From CAYPFY01 sp964410105 (GTDB lineage Bacteria; Bacteroidota; Ignavibacteria; UBA10030; SZUA-254), in contig CAYPFY010000030.1 in the NCBI GenBank assembly GCA_964410105.1, positions 1-31,969 of the forward strand: a stretch of DNA of 31,969 nt. Reading direction: 5' to 3'. Position 1 is the first letter of the stretch. Every line of letters begins with the position of its first letter. The notes under the pieces are model-generated. The model ran no database searches and had not been told where the DNA came from. It saw nothing but the letters and a program-made list of their open reading frames with translations. Made by a program: the position numbers and the translations under genes. Below are positions 16,924 through 25,377 of the stretch, in pieces.

Positions 16924-17499
16924 ATGAAAAACATCACGAACAACAAAAAGAAATTGTCGCCGGAGCAGCGTGACGAACTCCTGAGAGCATTGAAAGCCCG
17001 TTTTGAAAAGAACATGAGCCGCCATAAGGGTCTTGAATGGGCTAAGGTCCGGGCGAAGCTGGAGGCTGATAGTGAAAAACTGTGGTCGCTCAATGAAATG
17101 GAAAAAACTGGCGGTGAGCCAGATGTTGTCGGTCACGATAAGAAGTCGGGTGAATACGTCTTTTTTGATTGTTCGCCGGAGAGTCCCAGGGGGCGCAGGA
17201 GTGTTTGTTACGACCGCAAAGGGCAGGAGGAAAGGAAATCCTTTAAACCAGCAGAAAACGCCGTTGACATGGCAGCAGCGATGGGAATTGACCTTTTGGG
17301 GGAGGAACAATACCGGGAGCTGCAGAAACTTGGAGACTTCGATACAAAAACCTCGAGTTGGGTGAAGACGCCTTCGGATATTAGAAAACTGGGGGGTGCC
17401 CTCTTTGCTGATCGCCGCTACGGCAAAGTATTCGTTTATCACAACAGCGCCCCCTCTTACTACAGCGCGCGGGCCTTTCGCGGCTCGCTGAGGGTATAA
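16924..17499 (+). CDS. DUF4256-family protein
   Basis: 191-residue soluble protein with AGAGGTG (16907-16913) upstream. The sequence matches the DUF4256 pattern nearly throughout: LSPEQRDELLRALKARFEKN, RHKGLEWAKVRAKLEA, KLWSLNEMEKTGGEPDVVG, VFFDCSPESPRGRRSVCYDR, NAVDMAAAMGIDLLGEEQYR and a tail KTPSDIRKLGGALFADRRYG...SYYSARAFRGSLRV. The family is short, highly conserved and uncharacterised. Invariant residues (D, C, R, H clusters such as FFDCS and VCYDR) hint at an enzyme, but no reaction can be assigned. It is divergent from the DUF1905 gene; no terminator is visible before the Crp/Fnr gene 154 bases downstream. Confidence 0.92.
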   Translation: MKNITNNKKKLSPEQRDELLRALKARFEKNMSRHKGLEWAKVRAKLEADSEKLWSLNEMEKTGGEPDVVGHDKKSGEYVFFDCSPESPRGRRSVCYDRKGQEERKSFKPAENAVDMAAAMGIDLLGEEQYRELQKLGDFDTKTSSWVKTPSDIRKLGGALFADRRYGKVFVYHNSAPSYYSARAFRGSLRV

Positions 17500-17653
17500 C
17501 ACCCGGATGGAGAGCGTCGTGGGAGAGGCCCGGTCAAACATACGAATAGCTTATCCAACGTTTCTTACAGGAAGACCCGGCAGTTTGGCCAAACAGCACA
17601 ATACAATCAAAACTTGCGAGTAAACAGCCGCGTTTGCTTAGCACTCAACATCA

Positions 17654-18235
17654 ATGCACCAACCCCTCCTTAGCTACATATCCTCTCACTCCACAACTCC
17701 GCTCACCGGGAACGACATCGAGTTGATCAAGGAGGCCTTCGTTCCCAAAAAAGTAAGAAAGAGGCAATACTTCCTGCAGGAAGGGGAGGTCTGCAAATAT
17801 ATGGGGTTCATCGTCAAGGGGGCCATGCGCCAGTACAGCGTCGATGGAAAAGGGGCAGAGCACATTGTCCAACTCTCCATCGAGAACTGGTGGGCCGGCG
17901 ACCGGGAGAGCTTCACGATGCTCACGCCATCGATTTACAATATCGATGCCTGGGAAGATACCGAATTGCTTACGGTTACCAAGGCCGACATGAACCGCCT
18001 GGAGCCACTCCCGGCGATCAATGAAATGGCAAGGAGGCTGGACGAGCGGCATGCTTTCGCCAATCAAAAAAGAGTGCACGCTTCGATCAGTTTCTCGGCG
18101 GAACAACGTTACGCCGACCTGGCGAAAAACTATCCCGAGTTCTTGCAGCGCTTCCCCCAGCATCTCATCGCTTCCTATCTCGGCATAACCAAAGAAACCC
18201 TCAGCCGAATTCGCCACCAGACATCGAAAAAGTAG
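17654..18235 (+). CDS. Crp/Fnr-family transcriptional regulator
   Basis: 193 residues. Residues 20-115 are a cyclic-nucleotide-binding-like beta roll (FLQEGEVCKYMGFIVKGAMRQY is the conserved hairpin), but the phosphate-binding RE.ALL motif of cAMP-binding CRP is absent and the only cysteine is C47, so it should bind neither cAMP nor an FNR-type iron-sulfur cluster. A dimerisation helix follows (about 118-145), then a C-terminal winged helix with recognition helix ITKETLSRIR. Its E181, S184 and R185 fit the E-x-x-S-R residues that in E. coli FNR contact TTGAT half-sites. An exact TTGAT-N4-ATCAA sequence lies 28 bases after the stop codon. The signal it senses is unknown. Confidence 0.9.
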   Translation: MHQPLLSYISSHSTTPLTGNDIELIKEAFVPKKVRKRQYFLQEGEVCKYMGFIVKGAMRQYSVDGKGAEHIVQLSIENWWAGDRESFTMLTPSIYNIDAWEDTELLTVTKADMNRLEPLPAINEMARRLDERHAFANQKRVHASISFSAEQRYADLAKNYPEFLQRFPQHLIASYLGITKETLSRIRHQTSKK

Positions 18236-18261
18236 GGAATCCTTTCAACAACCGGCGGAGG

Positions 18262-18286
18262 CGTTGATCTTTATCAACGGTTTTTT
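18262..18286 (+). promoter_or_regulatory. Perfect inverted repeat: FNR-type box and/or terminator between Crp/Fnr and pirin genes
   Basis: CGTTGAT (18262-18268) and ATCAACG (18273-18279) form a perfect 7-bp palindrome with a CTTT spacer. The core TTGATCTTTATCAA is an exact FNR consensus (TTGAT-N4-ATCAA). A six-T run follows at 18281-18286, so the transcript could also fold into a short Rho-independent terminator for the regulator gene. The box centre is about 108 bases before the pirin start codon, a plausible place for activator control. Sequence alone does not separate the two readings. Confidence 0.6.
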
Positions 18287-18378
18287 CTAACCTACGTTAT
18301 CGTTTTTCGCCCCTCCCCTGTCGTATCTTTTACTCAAGAAAGCAAGCTTGTCCAACCTAGACAGAGAAAGATACTACA

Positions 18379-19251
18379 GTGAAAAAGAAAATCACCTTCA
18401 CATCGCAAGGATACCGGGCGGATGTCGGGCCATTTACCATATACCGCATCCTGGCAAACATGCATGTTGAAGCGGTGGGCCCGTTTGTATTCCTCGATCA
18501 CGCAGCTCCTATCGAGCACGCGCCGGACGAACCGCGTCATAAAGTCGGAAACCTGGCGCATCCGCACCGGGGCATAGCCACCTTGACCTACATACTCAAC
18601 GGCGAAGCCGACCATTACGACAGCAAGGGACATCATGCCATCGTGCGCTCCGGCGGAGTCCAGTGGATGAAGGCAGGAAAGGGAATCATCCATGACGAGG
18701 TCGTTAATCCCGATCCTCAAACTAACGACCGACTCACACACGCCCTGCAGTTCTGGATCGATCTTCCCTCTAGAATCAAAGCCGAACAGCCGGAGTACCT
18801 TCCTCTCCAGGCAAACGAAATCCCGAAGAAAGTTCTGGCAGGAAATGTCGGATGGCTCAAGGTCATCGTCGGACGATATGAGGACCTGGCTTCTGCGATC
18901 CCCAACTACTCGAAGCAGCTCATCTATCACATCCATCTGGAAGCCGGAATGCAGTTCGCTCTTGGAACAGAGAAAGAGCTCGAATATGCGATATTCCTCC
19001 CGCTGAGCAGCGTCACCATAAATGAGAAGGAGTTTAAGCGGGGGGAATTCATCGGGTTCGAGAAAAGCGATGGAATCATCGAGCTCAACAACAGCTCGGT
19101 TACCCCGGCCGATATCATTCTCTTCGGCGGCGAACCGTACGCGGAGCCGATTGTGGCCCGGGGGCCGTTCGTGATGAACACCCTGCAGGAGATTTCCCAG
19201 GCGTACACCGATTTTCATCTCGGCAAATACGGACAAATTACATACGAGTAA
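18379..19251 (+). CDS. Pirin family protein
   Basis: 290-residue bicupin protein. It starts at GTG 18379, about eight bases after AGAAAG. The metal ligands of pirins are conserved: H61 and H63 (AHPHRG), H105 (GIIHDE) and E107, matching His56, His58, His101 and Glu103 of human pirin in order and spacing. Other landmarks are FVFLDHA near 37-42, GGVQWMKAGKGIIHDE near 92-107, LQFWIDLP near 125 and a C-terminal cupin half ending GPFVMNTLQEISQAYTDF. Pirins are Fe(II)-binding proteins; some have quercetin 2,3-dioxygenase activity and others act on regulators or metabolic enzymes. It sits between the Crp/Fnr regulator and YceI, a grouping common in Bacteroidota and likely one stress- or redox-related unit. 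Confidence 0.93.
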   Translation: MKKKITFTSQGYRADVGPFTIYRILANMHVEAVGPFVFLDHAAPIEHAPDEPRHKVGNLAHPHRGIATLTYILNGEADHYDSKGHHAIVRSGGVQWMKAGKGIIHDEVVNPDPQTNDRLTHALQFWIDLPSRIKAEQPEYLPLQANEIPKKVLAGNVGWLKVIVGRYEDLASAIPNYSKQLIYHIHLEAGMQFALGTEKELEYAIFLPLSSVTINEKEFKRGEFIGFEKSDGIIELNNSSVTPADIILFGGEPYAEPIVARGPFVMNTLQEISQAYTDFHLGKYGQITYE

Positions 19252-19302
19252 CCGGCCTTATCCGTGACCCTAACAAACAAGAATTTAGTAAAGGAGACAG
19301 AC

Positions 19303-19857
19303 ATGGTAACAACAGAAACACTGACGCAGACAGCGTGGACTATCGACCCGGCCCACAGCGAAATCGGGTTCAAAGTAAAGCACTTAATGGTCTCGACCGT
19401 ACGGGGCAGATTCAGAGAGTACGAGGCGAGCATTGAATCCACGGATGACGAGATGAGAATCACCGGGATTGACTTCCGGATGAATGCGGCGTCAATCGAC
19501 ACCGGCAACGAGCAGCGTGATGCGCACCTGAGAAGCGCCGACTTCTTCGATGCGGAAAACTTCAAAGATATCAGATTCACGAGTCGATCGTATGAGAAGA
19601 CAGGCGGAGAGGGAAAGTATGCGTTGTACGGAGACCTCACGATGAAGGGGGTCACGAAGCCGGTCAGATTAGAGGTCGAGTTCAGCGGCGTGATGAAAGA
19701 CCCGTGGGGAAACGAAAAGGCCGTCTTCAGCATCAATGGTAAAATAAACCGGAAGGACTGGGGCCTGAACTGGAATGCTGCGCTGGAGACAGGCGGGGTT
19801 CTGGTTAGTGACGATGTCTGGATTAATGCTGATGTGCAGCTGAGCAAGGATTCATAA
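19303..19857 (+). CDS. YceI-family lipid-binding protein
   Basis: 184 residues from the ATG at 19303, fixed by AAGGAG (19291-19296). The sequence runs AWTIDPAHSEIGFKVKHLMVSTVRGRF, then NAASIDTGNEQRDAHLRSADFFDAENFKDIRFTS, DLTMKGVTKPVRLEVEF, and ends WGLNWNAALETGGVLVSDDVWINADVQL. This is the full YceI order. The family forms a lipocalin-like barrel that holds isoprenoid or amide lipids. Here there is no signal peptide, so it should be cytoplasmic, unlike periplasmic E. coli YceI. It lies 51 bases after the pirin stop on the same strand, and a strong terminator follows. Confidence 0.93.
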   Translation: MVTTETLTQTAWTIDPAHSEIGFKVKHLMVSTVRGRFREYEASIESTDDEMRITGIDFRMNAASIDTGNEQRDAHLRSADFFDAENFKDIRFTSRSYEKTGGEGKYALYGDLTMKGVTKPVRLEVEFSGVMKDPWGNEKAVFSINGKINRKDWGLNWNAALETGGVLVSDDVWINADVQLSKDS

Positions 19858-19890
19858 AAACGAGCGGTTGTAATTTAGTAGAAGTGGTCT

Positions 19891-19930
19891 GAAATCCCGA
19901 TCGAGCAGCGCGATCGGGATTTCATTTTTA
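19891..19930 (+). terminator. Rho-independent terminator after YceI
   Basis: Perfect 13-bp stem GAAATCCCGATCG (19891-19903) / CGATCGGGATTTC (19911-19923), 7-base loop, then ATTTTTA. It lies 34 bases after the YceI stop and closes the Crp/Fnr-pirin-YceI block. Confidence 0.88.
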
Positions 19931-20104
19931 AAGGGTAATCATGGACACCCGTAATAAAACTATCTCTCGTCCCGCCCAAAAGAGAAAAATATTTGCCATA
20001 TTGAAACATGTTTCCTAACGCCGCTCACCAGCCGAATAGGGCTTCGTTGAGGAAGCAGGAGTTTCCTGTTTGAATTTTCTCTATACAATCAATCCTGTTA
20101 GAAA

Positions 20105-20974
20105 ATGAAAATACATCTCGTCGATGGCACATATGAGCTCTTCCGTAACTACTTTGGTGCACCTAAACGGAAATCGCCGGATGGACGTGAAGTCGGGGCT
20201 ACGGTTGGACTCCTGAGGAGTCTCATTTCCCTGCTTAACAATGGCGGGGCAACCCATATTGCGTGCGCTTTCGATCATGTCATTAAGTCTTTCCGCAACA
20301 AGCTGTACTCCGGCTACAAAACTGAAGAAGGGGTTGATCGAGAACTTCTCGCACAGTTTCCAATGGCAGAGAAAGCGGTCGAGGCCCTGGGCATTGTCGT
20401 TTGGCCCATGGTAGAGTTCGAAGCGGATGACGCTCTTGCAACTGCAGCATCGCGCTTCAAGGATGTCAACGGAGTCGGGCAGGTGGTCATATGTTCTCCG
20501 GACAAAGATCTGGCCCAGTCGGTGCGAGGCAAGAAAGTAGTTTGCTGGGACCGGCGCCGTGAGATCGTGCTTGATGAGAAAGGTGTCGTAGAAAAGTTCG
20601 GCGTGCGGCCGGAGTCAATCCCGGACTGGCTGGCGCTGGTAGGGGACTCCGCAGATGGTTACCCGGGTATTCAAGGTTGGGGGGAAAAATCGACTTCTGC
20701 CGTCCTTGCACGCTTCAGGCATTTGGAAAGAATCCCGACGAACTTTCAAAAGTGGGGAGTCCCTGTAGGCCGAGCACAATATCTTTCGGAAAATCTTGAA
20801 GGGCACCGTGACGAGGCGCTTTTGTTTCGCACATTGGCGACCCTCCGTGAGGATGTTCCGCTTCGCGAGAAGCTTACTGATCTGCGGTGGCGGGGCGCGA
20901 AACGAAGTTTGAAGCCTCTCTGCACTCGATTAGGAGTCAACAGCCTTCCGGAGCGCGTCTCCGCATGGCGCTGA
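20105..20974 (+). CDS. 5'-3' exonuclease (PolI N-terminal domain / flap endonuclease type)
   Basis: 289-residue stand-alone nuclease. Metal-binding acids of the family are present in order: D7 (HLVDGTYELFR), D57 (ACAFD), E106-A-D108-D109 (FEADDALAT), D133 and D135 (CSPDKDLAQ), D181 and D184 (VGDSADGYPGIQGWGEKSTSAVL). The last stretch is also the helix-hairpin-helix that grips the DNA duplex. The arch segment is K/R-rich (FRNKLYSGYKTEEG), as expected. It would trim 5' flaps or RNA primers in replication and repair, and resembles the short stand-alone form rather than a PolI fusion. Start is the first ATG of the frame; no good Shine-Dalgarno is visible. It sits between the YceI terminator and the convergent protein kinase gene with no partner genes. 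Confidence 0.9.
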   Translation: MKIHLVDGTYELFRNYFGAPKRKSPDGREVGATVGLLRSLISLLNNGGATHIACAFDHVIKSFRNKLYSGYKTEEGVDRELLAQFPMAEKAVEALGIVVWPMVEFEADDALATAASRFKDVNGVGQVVICSPDKDLAQSVRGKKVVCWDRRREIVLDEKGVVEKFGVRPESIPDWLALVGDSADGYPGIQGWGEKSTSAVLARFRHLERIPTNFQKWGVPVGRAQYLSENLEGHRDEALLFRTLATLREDVPLREKLTDLRWRGAKRSLKPLCTRLGVNSLPERVSAWR

Positions 20975-21093
20975 CGAAATGTTGGGTCGGATTGCCGGAC
21001 AGTTTATCGATCCCGATTGCGACGAAAGTGCACAGAACATGCCCCCCGAGCGCGGCTAAGTGTTATTTCTGAATCGTCCGATCACGCGTCCGG

Positions 21094-23802
21094 TTACCTC
21101 GGTGAACTTACAGCCTTTTGTATCTCGTCGTAGAAATTCGTAATCACATTGATCTGCGGCACCCCGCTGGATTCTCCGCTCTCCCTTGTGGCAAGAATGT
21201 GTCGCTGGTCGGGTGCAAGATCAAATGACATGGCGCTTTCGAGGCCGAGGCGCCGATAACCCTTGAGGACTACACGTGCTTGCCCGAATGTCAGCGATTG
21301 CCCGGATGTAACGGGAACCGCGACAAGTCCCTCCTGCGTCACATAGTAGAGCACCCTGCCGTCCCTCGACCAATGAGATTCAGCAACCCCTCCCACCGAA
21401 ATCTGCCACCGGGCATCCCCTTTTGGGAATGATCGAACGACGGTACCCCCTACGGTGCCGTGCTCGCGGTAGATGTAGGAAAGCCATTTGCCGTCGGGCG
21501 ATAGACTGCCCTGGTATTCATCAAACTTCGTTTCGTTCCACACCAATGGCTTGCGATCACCCGCAAGCGGCACCACGTAAATGTTTCCTGCTGCATTCGG
21601 AGTCGACCCGCTGACTATCAAGATTTTGCCGTCACTCGACCAGTCATTGACGTAATTCCGGTATCCGATTGGTATCGATTCCGGAGATCCCCCGCCATCG
21701 GCCCGGCGAATCACGACCGCAAGTTTCGAGGGATCGTTATCGGAATAGGCGATCCTCTGTCCATCCGGAGACCACACGGGAGAGCGGTTGGAGCCTCCGG
21801 ATGTGAAGCGGCTCATTGTCTTCTGTTGGAGATCGCAAATCCAGATATCAAAATCCTTTTCTGAACCGACGACCACTGCTACCTTCCGCCCATCCGGCGA
21901 GATTCGCGGTTCCAGGTAGAACTTCGGAGGAAAGGGGAGTGTCGAATAGTTTCCATTCAAGTCGACGAGCACCAGATCCCGATGTTCATTTCCTGCGATT
22001 TGCCCCGGCACGTATGCCAGAACTCCGGTTGTGGAAATCGAATAGTTCATTGCACCCGTCGTTTGCTCACCGGAAATCCTTTCAGCAACGGGGAACGCGG
22101 AACCGGTAACCTTGATGTTCGAAAGGTCGAACGGGGCGGCATATAAATCTCCGTTGTGTGAATACACCAGGTATCCCGTCGAAATGCTTGTTGCCGTGCT
22201 GGCACCAGCCATGATGTTCGTGCGTTCACCGGTCTCGACGTTCACGGATGCAATCGAAGCATCCTCATAGTAGTCCGGACTGTCCATCGTCCCGATGGTG
22301 AAGCACACCGTCTTGCCATCAGGCAGAAAACGCGGCCACCGATGACTTCGCTCGTTGCGACCAGTGTCGGGTGACGTCAACTGACGCAAGCCGCCTCCAT
22401 CGGATCGGATGCGAAAGAGACCGTCACCGGCACGTGGTGCGAAGACGATGATATCGCCTGTCGACCACGTTGCACCGCGAGCCTCTGTGGCGCGGTCCAT
22501 CAGGATGACAGGCGAGCCGCCACTGAGTGCCACTTTCTTGAGCTTGCCGCCGGCGAAGAAGCCGAGCCAGCGACCATCGGGAGAAAAGAAGGGGCTTGTC
22601 GCGTCATCGGTCCCCGCTATGGGTTCGGTGTCAAAGTTGTCGAGCCGGCGCTGGTAGAGTTTCCTGTCGGCCTTGTATACAACGCGGGATCCATCGGGGG
22701 AGATTGCGACTACCGGAAGGCTTTCCGTCTCAATGGCTTGCTCCGCCGGCAGGGAAACCGAAAGCCGGAGGCTGGGAGCATTTGGCGCGGGCCGTCTCCA
22801 GAGCATCAGTCCTGACGCAAGCAATAGGAGTGAAAGAACAATCGAAACGACCGGCCAGGGAACTCCGCGCTTCGCCTCCAGCGCAAATGATGACGGCTGA
22901 TTGATAGCCGGAGATCTGAGGGGTTGTCGGGCCGTTGTCACCCTGCTCACTGTCTGCCGTCCGGATTCCCGCTTGAATCGCTTGAAGTCCTTCGAGATTT
23001 CGGCTACCGATTGATGTCGCTCGGAGGGTTCTTTCTGCAAGCACTCCAGCACGATTCTATCCAGCTCGGGATCGATGCCCGGATTGACCGTTGACATTGG
23101 CGCCGGATCCACATTCACGATCTCATAAAGCAAGGCTGTCTCGTGGACGCCCTTGAACGGCAGTTGGCCGGTGAACATTTCATACAAAACGACGCCGAGT
23201 GAGAATATATCCGAACGGTGATCGGTATCCTGTCCCTGTATTTGTTCAGGCGACATATACCCGGCTGTTCCGAGGGTACTTCCTTCCTTCGTTAAACGGT
23301 TAATCTTACTCGAAGCGTGACGGATCTTCGCCAAACCGAAATCCATGATCTGGACAATGCCATCTTTCCGGATCATAATATTCTCGGGCTTTATGTCCCT
23401 GTGAACGACACCCTTCTCATGCGCGGCGGCCAGACCTTCGGCGATCTGGATTCCAATGTCGATTGCCTGTCTTGCCGTCAGGGGCGACGCGCCCTCATCC
23501 TGCCGAGTGAACATATCTCGAAGAGTCCGTCCATCCACAAACTCCATCGCAACAAAAAGATTACCCTCGTATTCGTCTACGGAGTAGATAGTGCAGACAT
23601 TCGGATGGTTGATGGCCGAAGCTGCCTGCGCTTCCTGAATGAATCGCGCCTTCTCCTGCCCCGAAGTAGAAAGGTGAGAAGGAAGGAATTTCAGCGCAAC
23701 GAAACGTTTGAGCTTTGTGTCTTCGGCTTTATACACCACACCCATTCCGCCTTCACCAAGCTTCTCGCGTATCTCGTAGTAAGAGATTCTTTGACCGATC
23801 AT
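21094..23802 (-). CDS. Transmembrane serine/threonine protein kinase with C-terminal PD40 beta-propeller
   Basis: 902 residues. Residues 8-275 are a PknB-type kinase domain: glycine loop GEGGMGVVYKA (16-26), catalytic lysine K38 (VALKF), HRDIKPEN (134-141, catalytic D136), DFG (154-156) and GTAGYMSPEQ in the activation segment. A juxtamembrane linker leads to one transmembrane helix (about 316-335, VPWPVVSIVLSLLLLASGLM). The rest, outside the membrane, is a WD40-like propeller with PD40/TolB-type blades (ISPDGSRVVY, FSPDGRWLGFF, ISPDGRKVAV, WSPDGQRIAYSD, LSPDGKWLSYI). All catalytic residues are present, so it should be active. The propeller probably senses an envelope signal or binds a partner. 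It follows the toxin gene on the same strand, 104 bases away; whether they share a transcript is unclear. Confidence 0.93.
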   Translation of the reverse strand: MIGQRISYYEIREKLGEGGMGVVYKAEDTKLKRFVALKFLPSHLSTSGQEKARFIQEAQAASAINHPNVCTIYSVDEYEGNLFVAMEFVDGRTLRDMFTRQDEGASPLTARQAIDIGIQIAEGLAAAHEKGVVHRDIKPENIMIRKDGIVQIMDFGLAKIRHASSKINRLTKEGSTLGTAGYMSPEQIQGQDTDHRSDIFSLGVVLYEMFTGQLPFKGVHETALLYEIVNVDPAPMSTVNPGIDPELDRIVLECLQKEPSERHQSVAEISKDFKRFKRESGRQTVSRVTTARQPLRSPAINQPSSFALEAKRGVPWPVVSIVLSLLLLASGLMLWRRPAPNAPSLRLSVSLPAEQAIETESLPVVAISPDGSRVVYKADRKLYQRRLDNFDTEPIAGTDDATSPFFSPDGRWLGFFAGGKLKKVALSGGSPVILMDRATEARGATWSTGDIIVFAPRAGDGLFRIRSDGGGLRQLTSPDTGRNERSHRWPRFLPDGKTVCFTIGTMDSPDYYEDASIASVNVETGERTNIMAGASTATSISTGYLVYSHNGDLYAAPFDLSNIKVTGSAFPVAERISGEQTTGAMNYSISTTGVLAYVPGQIAGNEHRDLVLVDLNGNYSTLPFPPKFYLEPRISPDGRKVAVVVGSEKDFDIWICDLQQKTMSRFTSGGSNRSPVWSPDGQRIAYSDNDPSKLAVVIRRADGGGSPESIPIGYRNYVNDWSSDGKILIVSGSTPNAAGNIYVVPLAGDRKPLVWNETKFDEYQGSLSPDGKWLSYIYREHGTVGGTVVRSFPKGDARWQISVGGVAESHWSRDGRVLYYVTQEGLVAVPVTSGQSLTFGQARVVLKGYRRLGLESAMSFDLAPDQRHILATRESGESSGVPQINVITNFYDEIQKAVSSPR

Positions 23803-23906
23803 GCGTTACAAAAATCCAAGAAGAATGGTACCAAACTAACCAAAATGGCAATGAGTTTCAACTTGCTGACGGCCGACGACTGCCATGCCGGTTCGTATGT
23901 TTTTGA

Positions 23907-24284
23907 TCAACCAAACCGGTCTGTCAAAAATCGCTTCTCAATTCGCTTCCTGTCCTCACTTTCCTTATCCCCTTTATAGTACATCTCGATCAGCTCAATT
24001 TTATCCTCATCTTCAAGATATGCATAAATCACGCGTATGCCCGAATGAACTCCTTTTCCTTTGAGAGAACGGCAGGCAAACTTTCGCGCTTTGTACAGTT
24101 TCGGATGTTGAAAGCCAATCCCCGAAATCTCTACGATTCCGCCGTTGTCAATTCCATTCTTGTGATAATCTACCAGTGCAGCATTCAAAAAGGTCTCGAG
24201 GTCTCCTTCCAATGTGCGGTAACGCTTCAACAGGCGTTTGAAATCTTTTTCAAACTCCGGAAGACGGACAATTCTACGAAACAT
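23907..24284 (-). CDS. RelE/ParE-superfamily toxin of a type II toxin-antitoxin pair
   Basis: 125 residues. The RelE/ParE plan is visible: an N-terminal strand and helix pair (IVRLPEFEKDFKRLLKRYRTLEGDLETFL), a basic central sheet (KLYKARKFACRSLKGKG), then IRVIYAYLEDEDKIELIEMYYKGDKESEDRKRIE. The last strand with Y(Y/F)KGDKE(N/S)ED is common in the subgroup found in Bacteroidota. Basic and tyrosine residues in the central and C-terminal strands are candidates for mRNA binding and cleavage on the ribosome, but the exact catalytic set cannot be fixed by eye. It is slightly long for the family (usual 85-110). The start overlaps the antitoxin stop by 11 bases, which couples translation of the two. 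Confidence 0.82.
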   Translation of the reverse strand: MFRRIVRLPEFEKDFKRLLKRYRTLEGDLETFLNAALVDYHKNGIDNGGIVEISGIGFQHPKLYKARKFACRSLKGKGVHSGIRVIYAYLEDEDKIELIEMYYKGDKESEDRKRIEKRFLTDRFG

Positions 24285-25083
24285 CTTCCGGATACTCCCT
24301 CACCGAGTACGGTCGCGTACGGTAAAAGACCGCTTCGTACTCGATCATCTCTCCGTCCTTTGTCGTTCTCCACGGAACATCGTTGTGAGAATATTCGCTG
24401 ATCTGTGACGCGTTCATCTCCGACAAACGCTTCAGGACATCTTCGATCGTGTTGAGCTCTGCGGCGCTCAGCCTTGAAAGATCGGGTTTGCGGAGCGGAA
24501 GGTATTTCGTCTGCGGAAAATCAAAATACTTGCTCTTGACTTTTTCGATTTCCCCATCTGAAATCATCCGCTCGACAATCCTTGCGAACTCGACAGGCGT
24601 CGGTCCGAATTTACTTTTTTGATACCGTGCTCCGATCAGTTGTTCCTCGTACTTCTCATAATAGTCGAAGTCAATAAAATAGAGAAGCTTGTAAATCACC
24701 GTTTCACCGATGTTGGGTTTCGAGCCGACTTGATCGAGAATGTAAAGCAGAACCTCCCTAAATTTCTGCAAATCCTTCTGTGGAACATTGATTCTCAACT
24801 GCGGTTTCGCTGGTCGGGCGGTGTAGTTCGGTGGTTTCTCTCTCACTTCACTTAAAACAACCTCCGGCTGTTCTTTCAAACCCAGTATGGTTTCGATGGG
24901 AATGTGAAACACATCGGAGAGTTTGATAAGCTCGTCGGCGGTGATGGTTCGTTCTCCGCGCTCGATCTGTGAAATTGCAGGTCGAGGCAGGCTGAGCTTT
25001 TTTGCCAGCATATCCTGGCTCATCTCCTGTCGTTCCCGTAATTCCTTGAGCCGCTTTCCAAGGGTGCTATAGAAGTCCTTCAT
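24274..25083 (-). CDS. XRE-family antitoxin with C-terminal Panacea (DUF4065) domain
   Basis: 269 residues. Residues 5-68 are an XRE helix-turn-helix (LGKRLKELRERQEMSQDMLAKKLSLPRPAISQIERGERTITADELIKLSDVF), the DNA-binding part. After a short linker, residues 105-260 have the Panacea/DUF4065 pattern: KFREVLLYILDQVGSKPNIGETVIYKLLYFIDFDYYEKY, GARYQKSKFGPTPVEF, and a C-terminal helical part ending YSVREYPED. Known Panacea proteins (SocA/PanA type) neutralise very different toxins, and HTH-fused forms also repress their own operon. Here the partner is RelE-like. The gene comes first in the operon, is preceded by AAAGGA and by a near-consensus promoter, and overlaps the toxin start by 11 bases. Confidence 0.88.
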   Translation of the reverse strand: MKDFYSTLGKRLKELRERQEMSQDMLAKKLSLPRPAISQIERGERTITADELIKLSDVFHIPIETILGLKEQPEVVLSEVREKPPNYTARPAKPQLRINVPQKDLQKFREVLLYILDQVGSKPNIGETVIYKLLYFIDFDYYEKYEEQLIGARYQKSKFGPTPVEFARIVERMISDGEIEKVKSKYFDFPQTKYLPLRKPDLSRLSAAELNTIEDVLKRLSEMNASQISEYSHNDVPWRTTKDGEMIEYEAVFYRTRPYSVREYPEDVS

Positions 25084-25102
25084 TCGTTATCCTTTTGTTC
25101 TC

Positions 25103-25131
25103 AATATACAGAATGTTTGAAAAGATGTCAA
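25103..25131 (-). promoter_or_regulatory. Promoter of the Panacea antitoxin-toxin operon
   Basis: On the minus strand, TTGACA (complement of 25126-25131) is a perfect -35 box. Exactly 17 bases later comes TATATT (complement of 25103-25108), five of six -10 bases. The antitoxin ATG lies 20 bases beyond the -10 element, giving a very short leader with AAAGGA. Confidence 0.7.
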
Positions 25132-25377
25132 TAGATTGTTCGATAATCGTACCAATGACCGATCACCGATACAATCATCCAGCACAGACCGTGCAGGTAG
25201 GATATTACTGAGAATGGCGATTACCAAGCTCGGATTGTCTGCCCGGTGCCTACCGACCGAATTTTGAGAGTGGCAAGAACTAATGCTGACTTAGGACAAG
25301 TCAGTTCCATCCGACCTAAACACACCGTCGGCGGAATTCAGTACAGATGTCTGGATAAAAACTTGTGGCAGGCATAA

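Noticed and set aside
25134..25176. Operator-like inverted repeats upstream of the antitoxin promoter
   Set aside because: Arms are only 4-6 bases and the long pair is 31 bases apart; kept as a remark, not as a feature.
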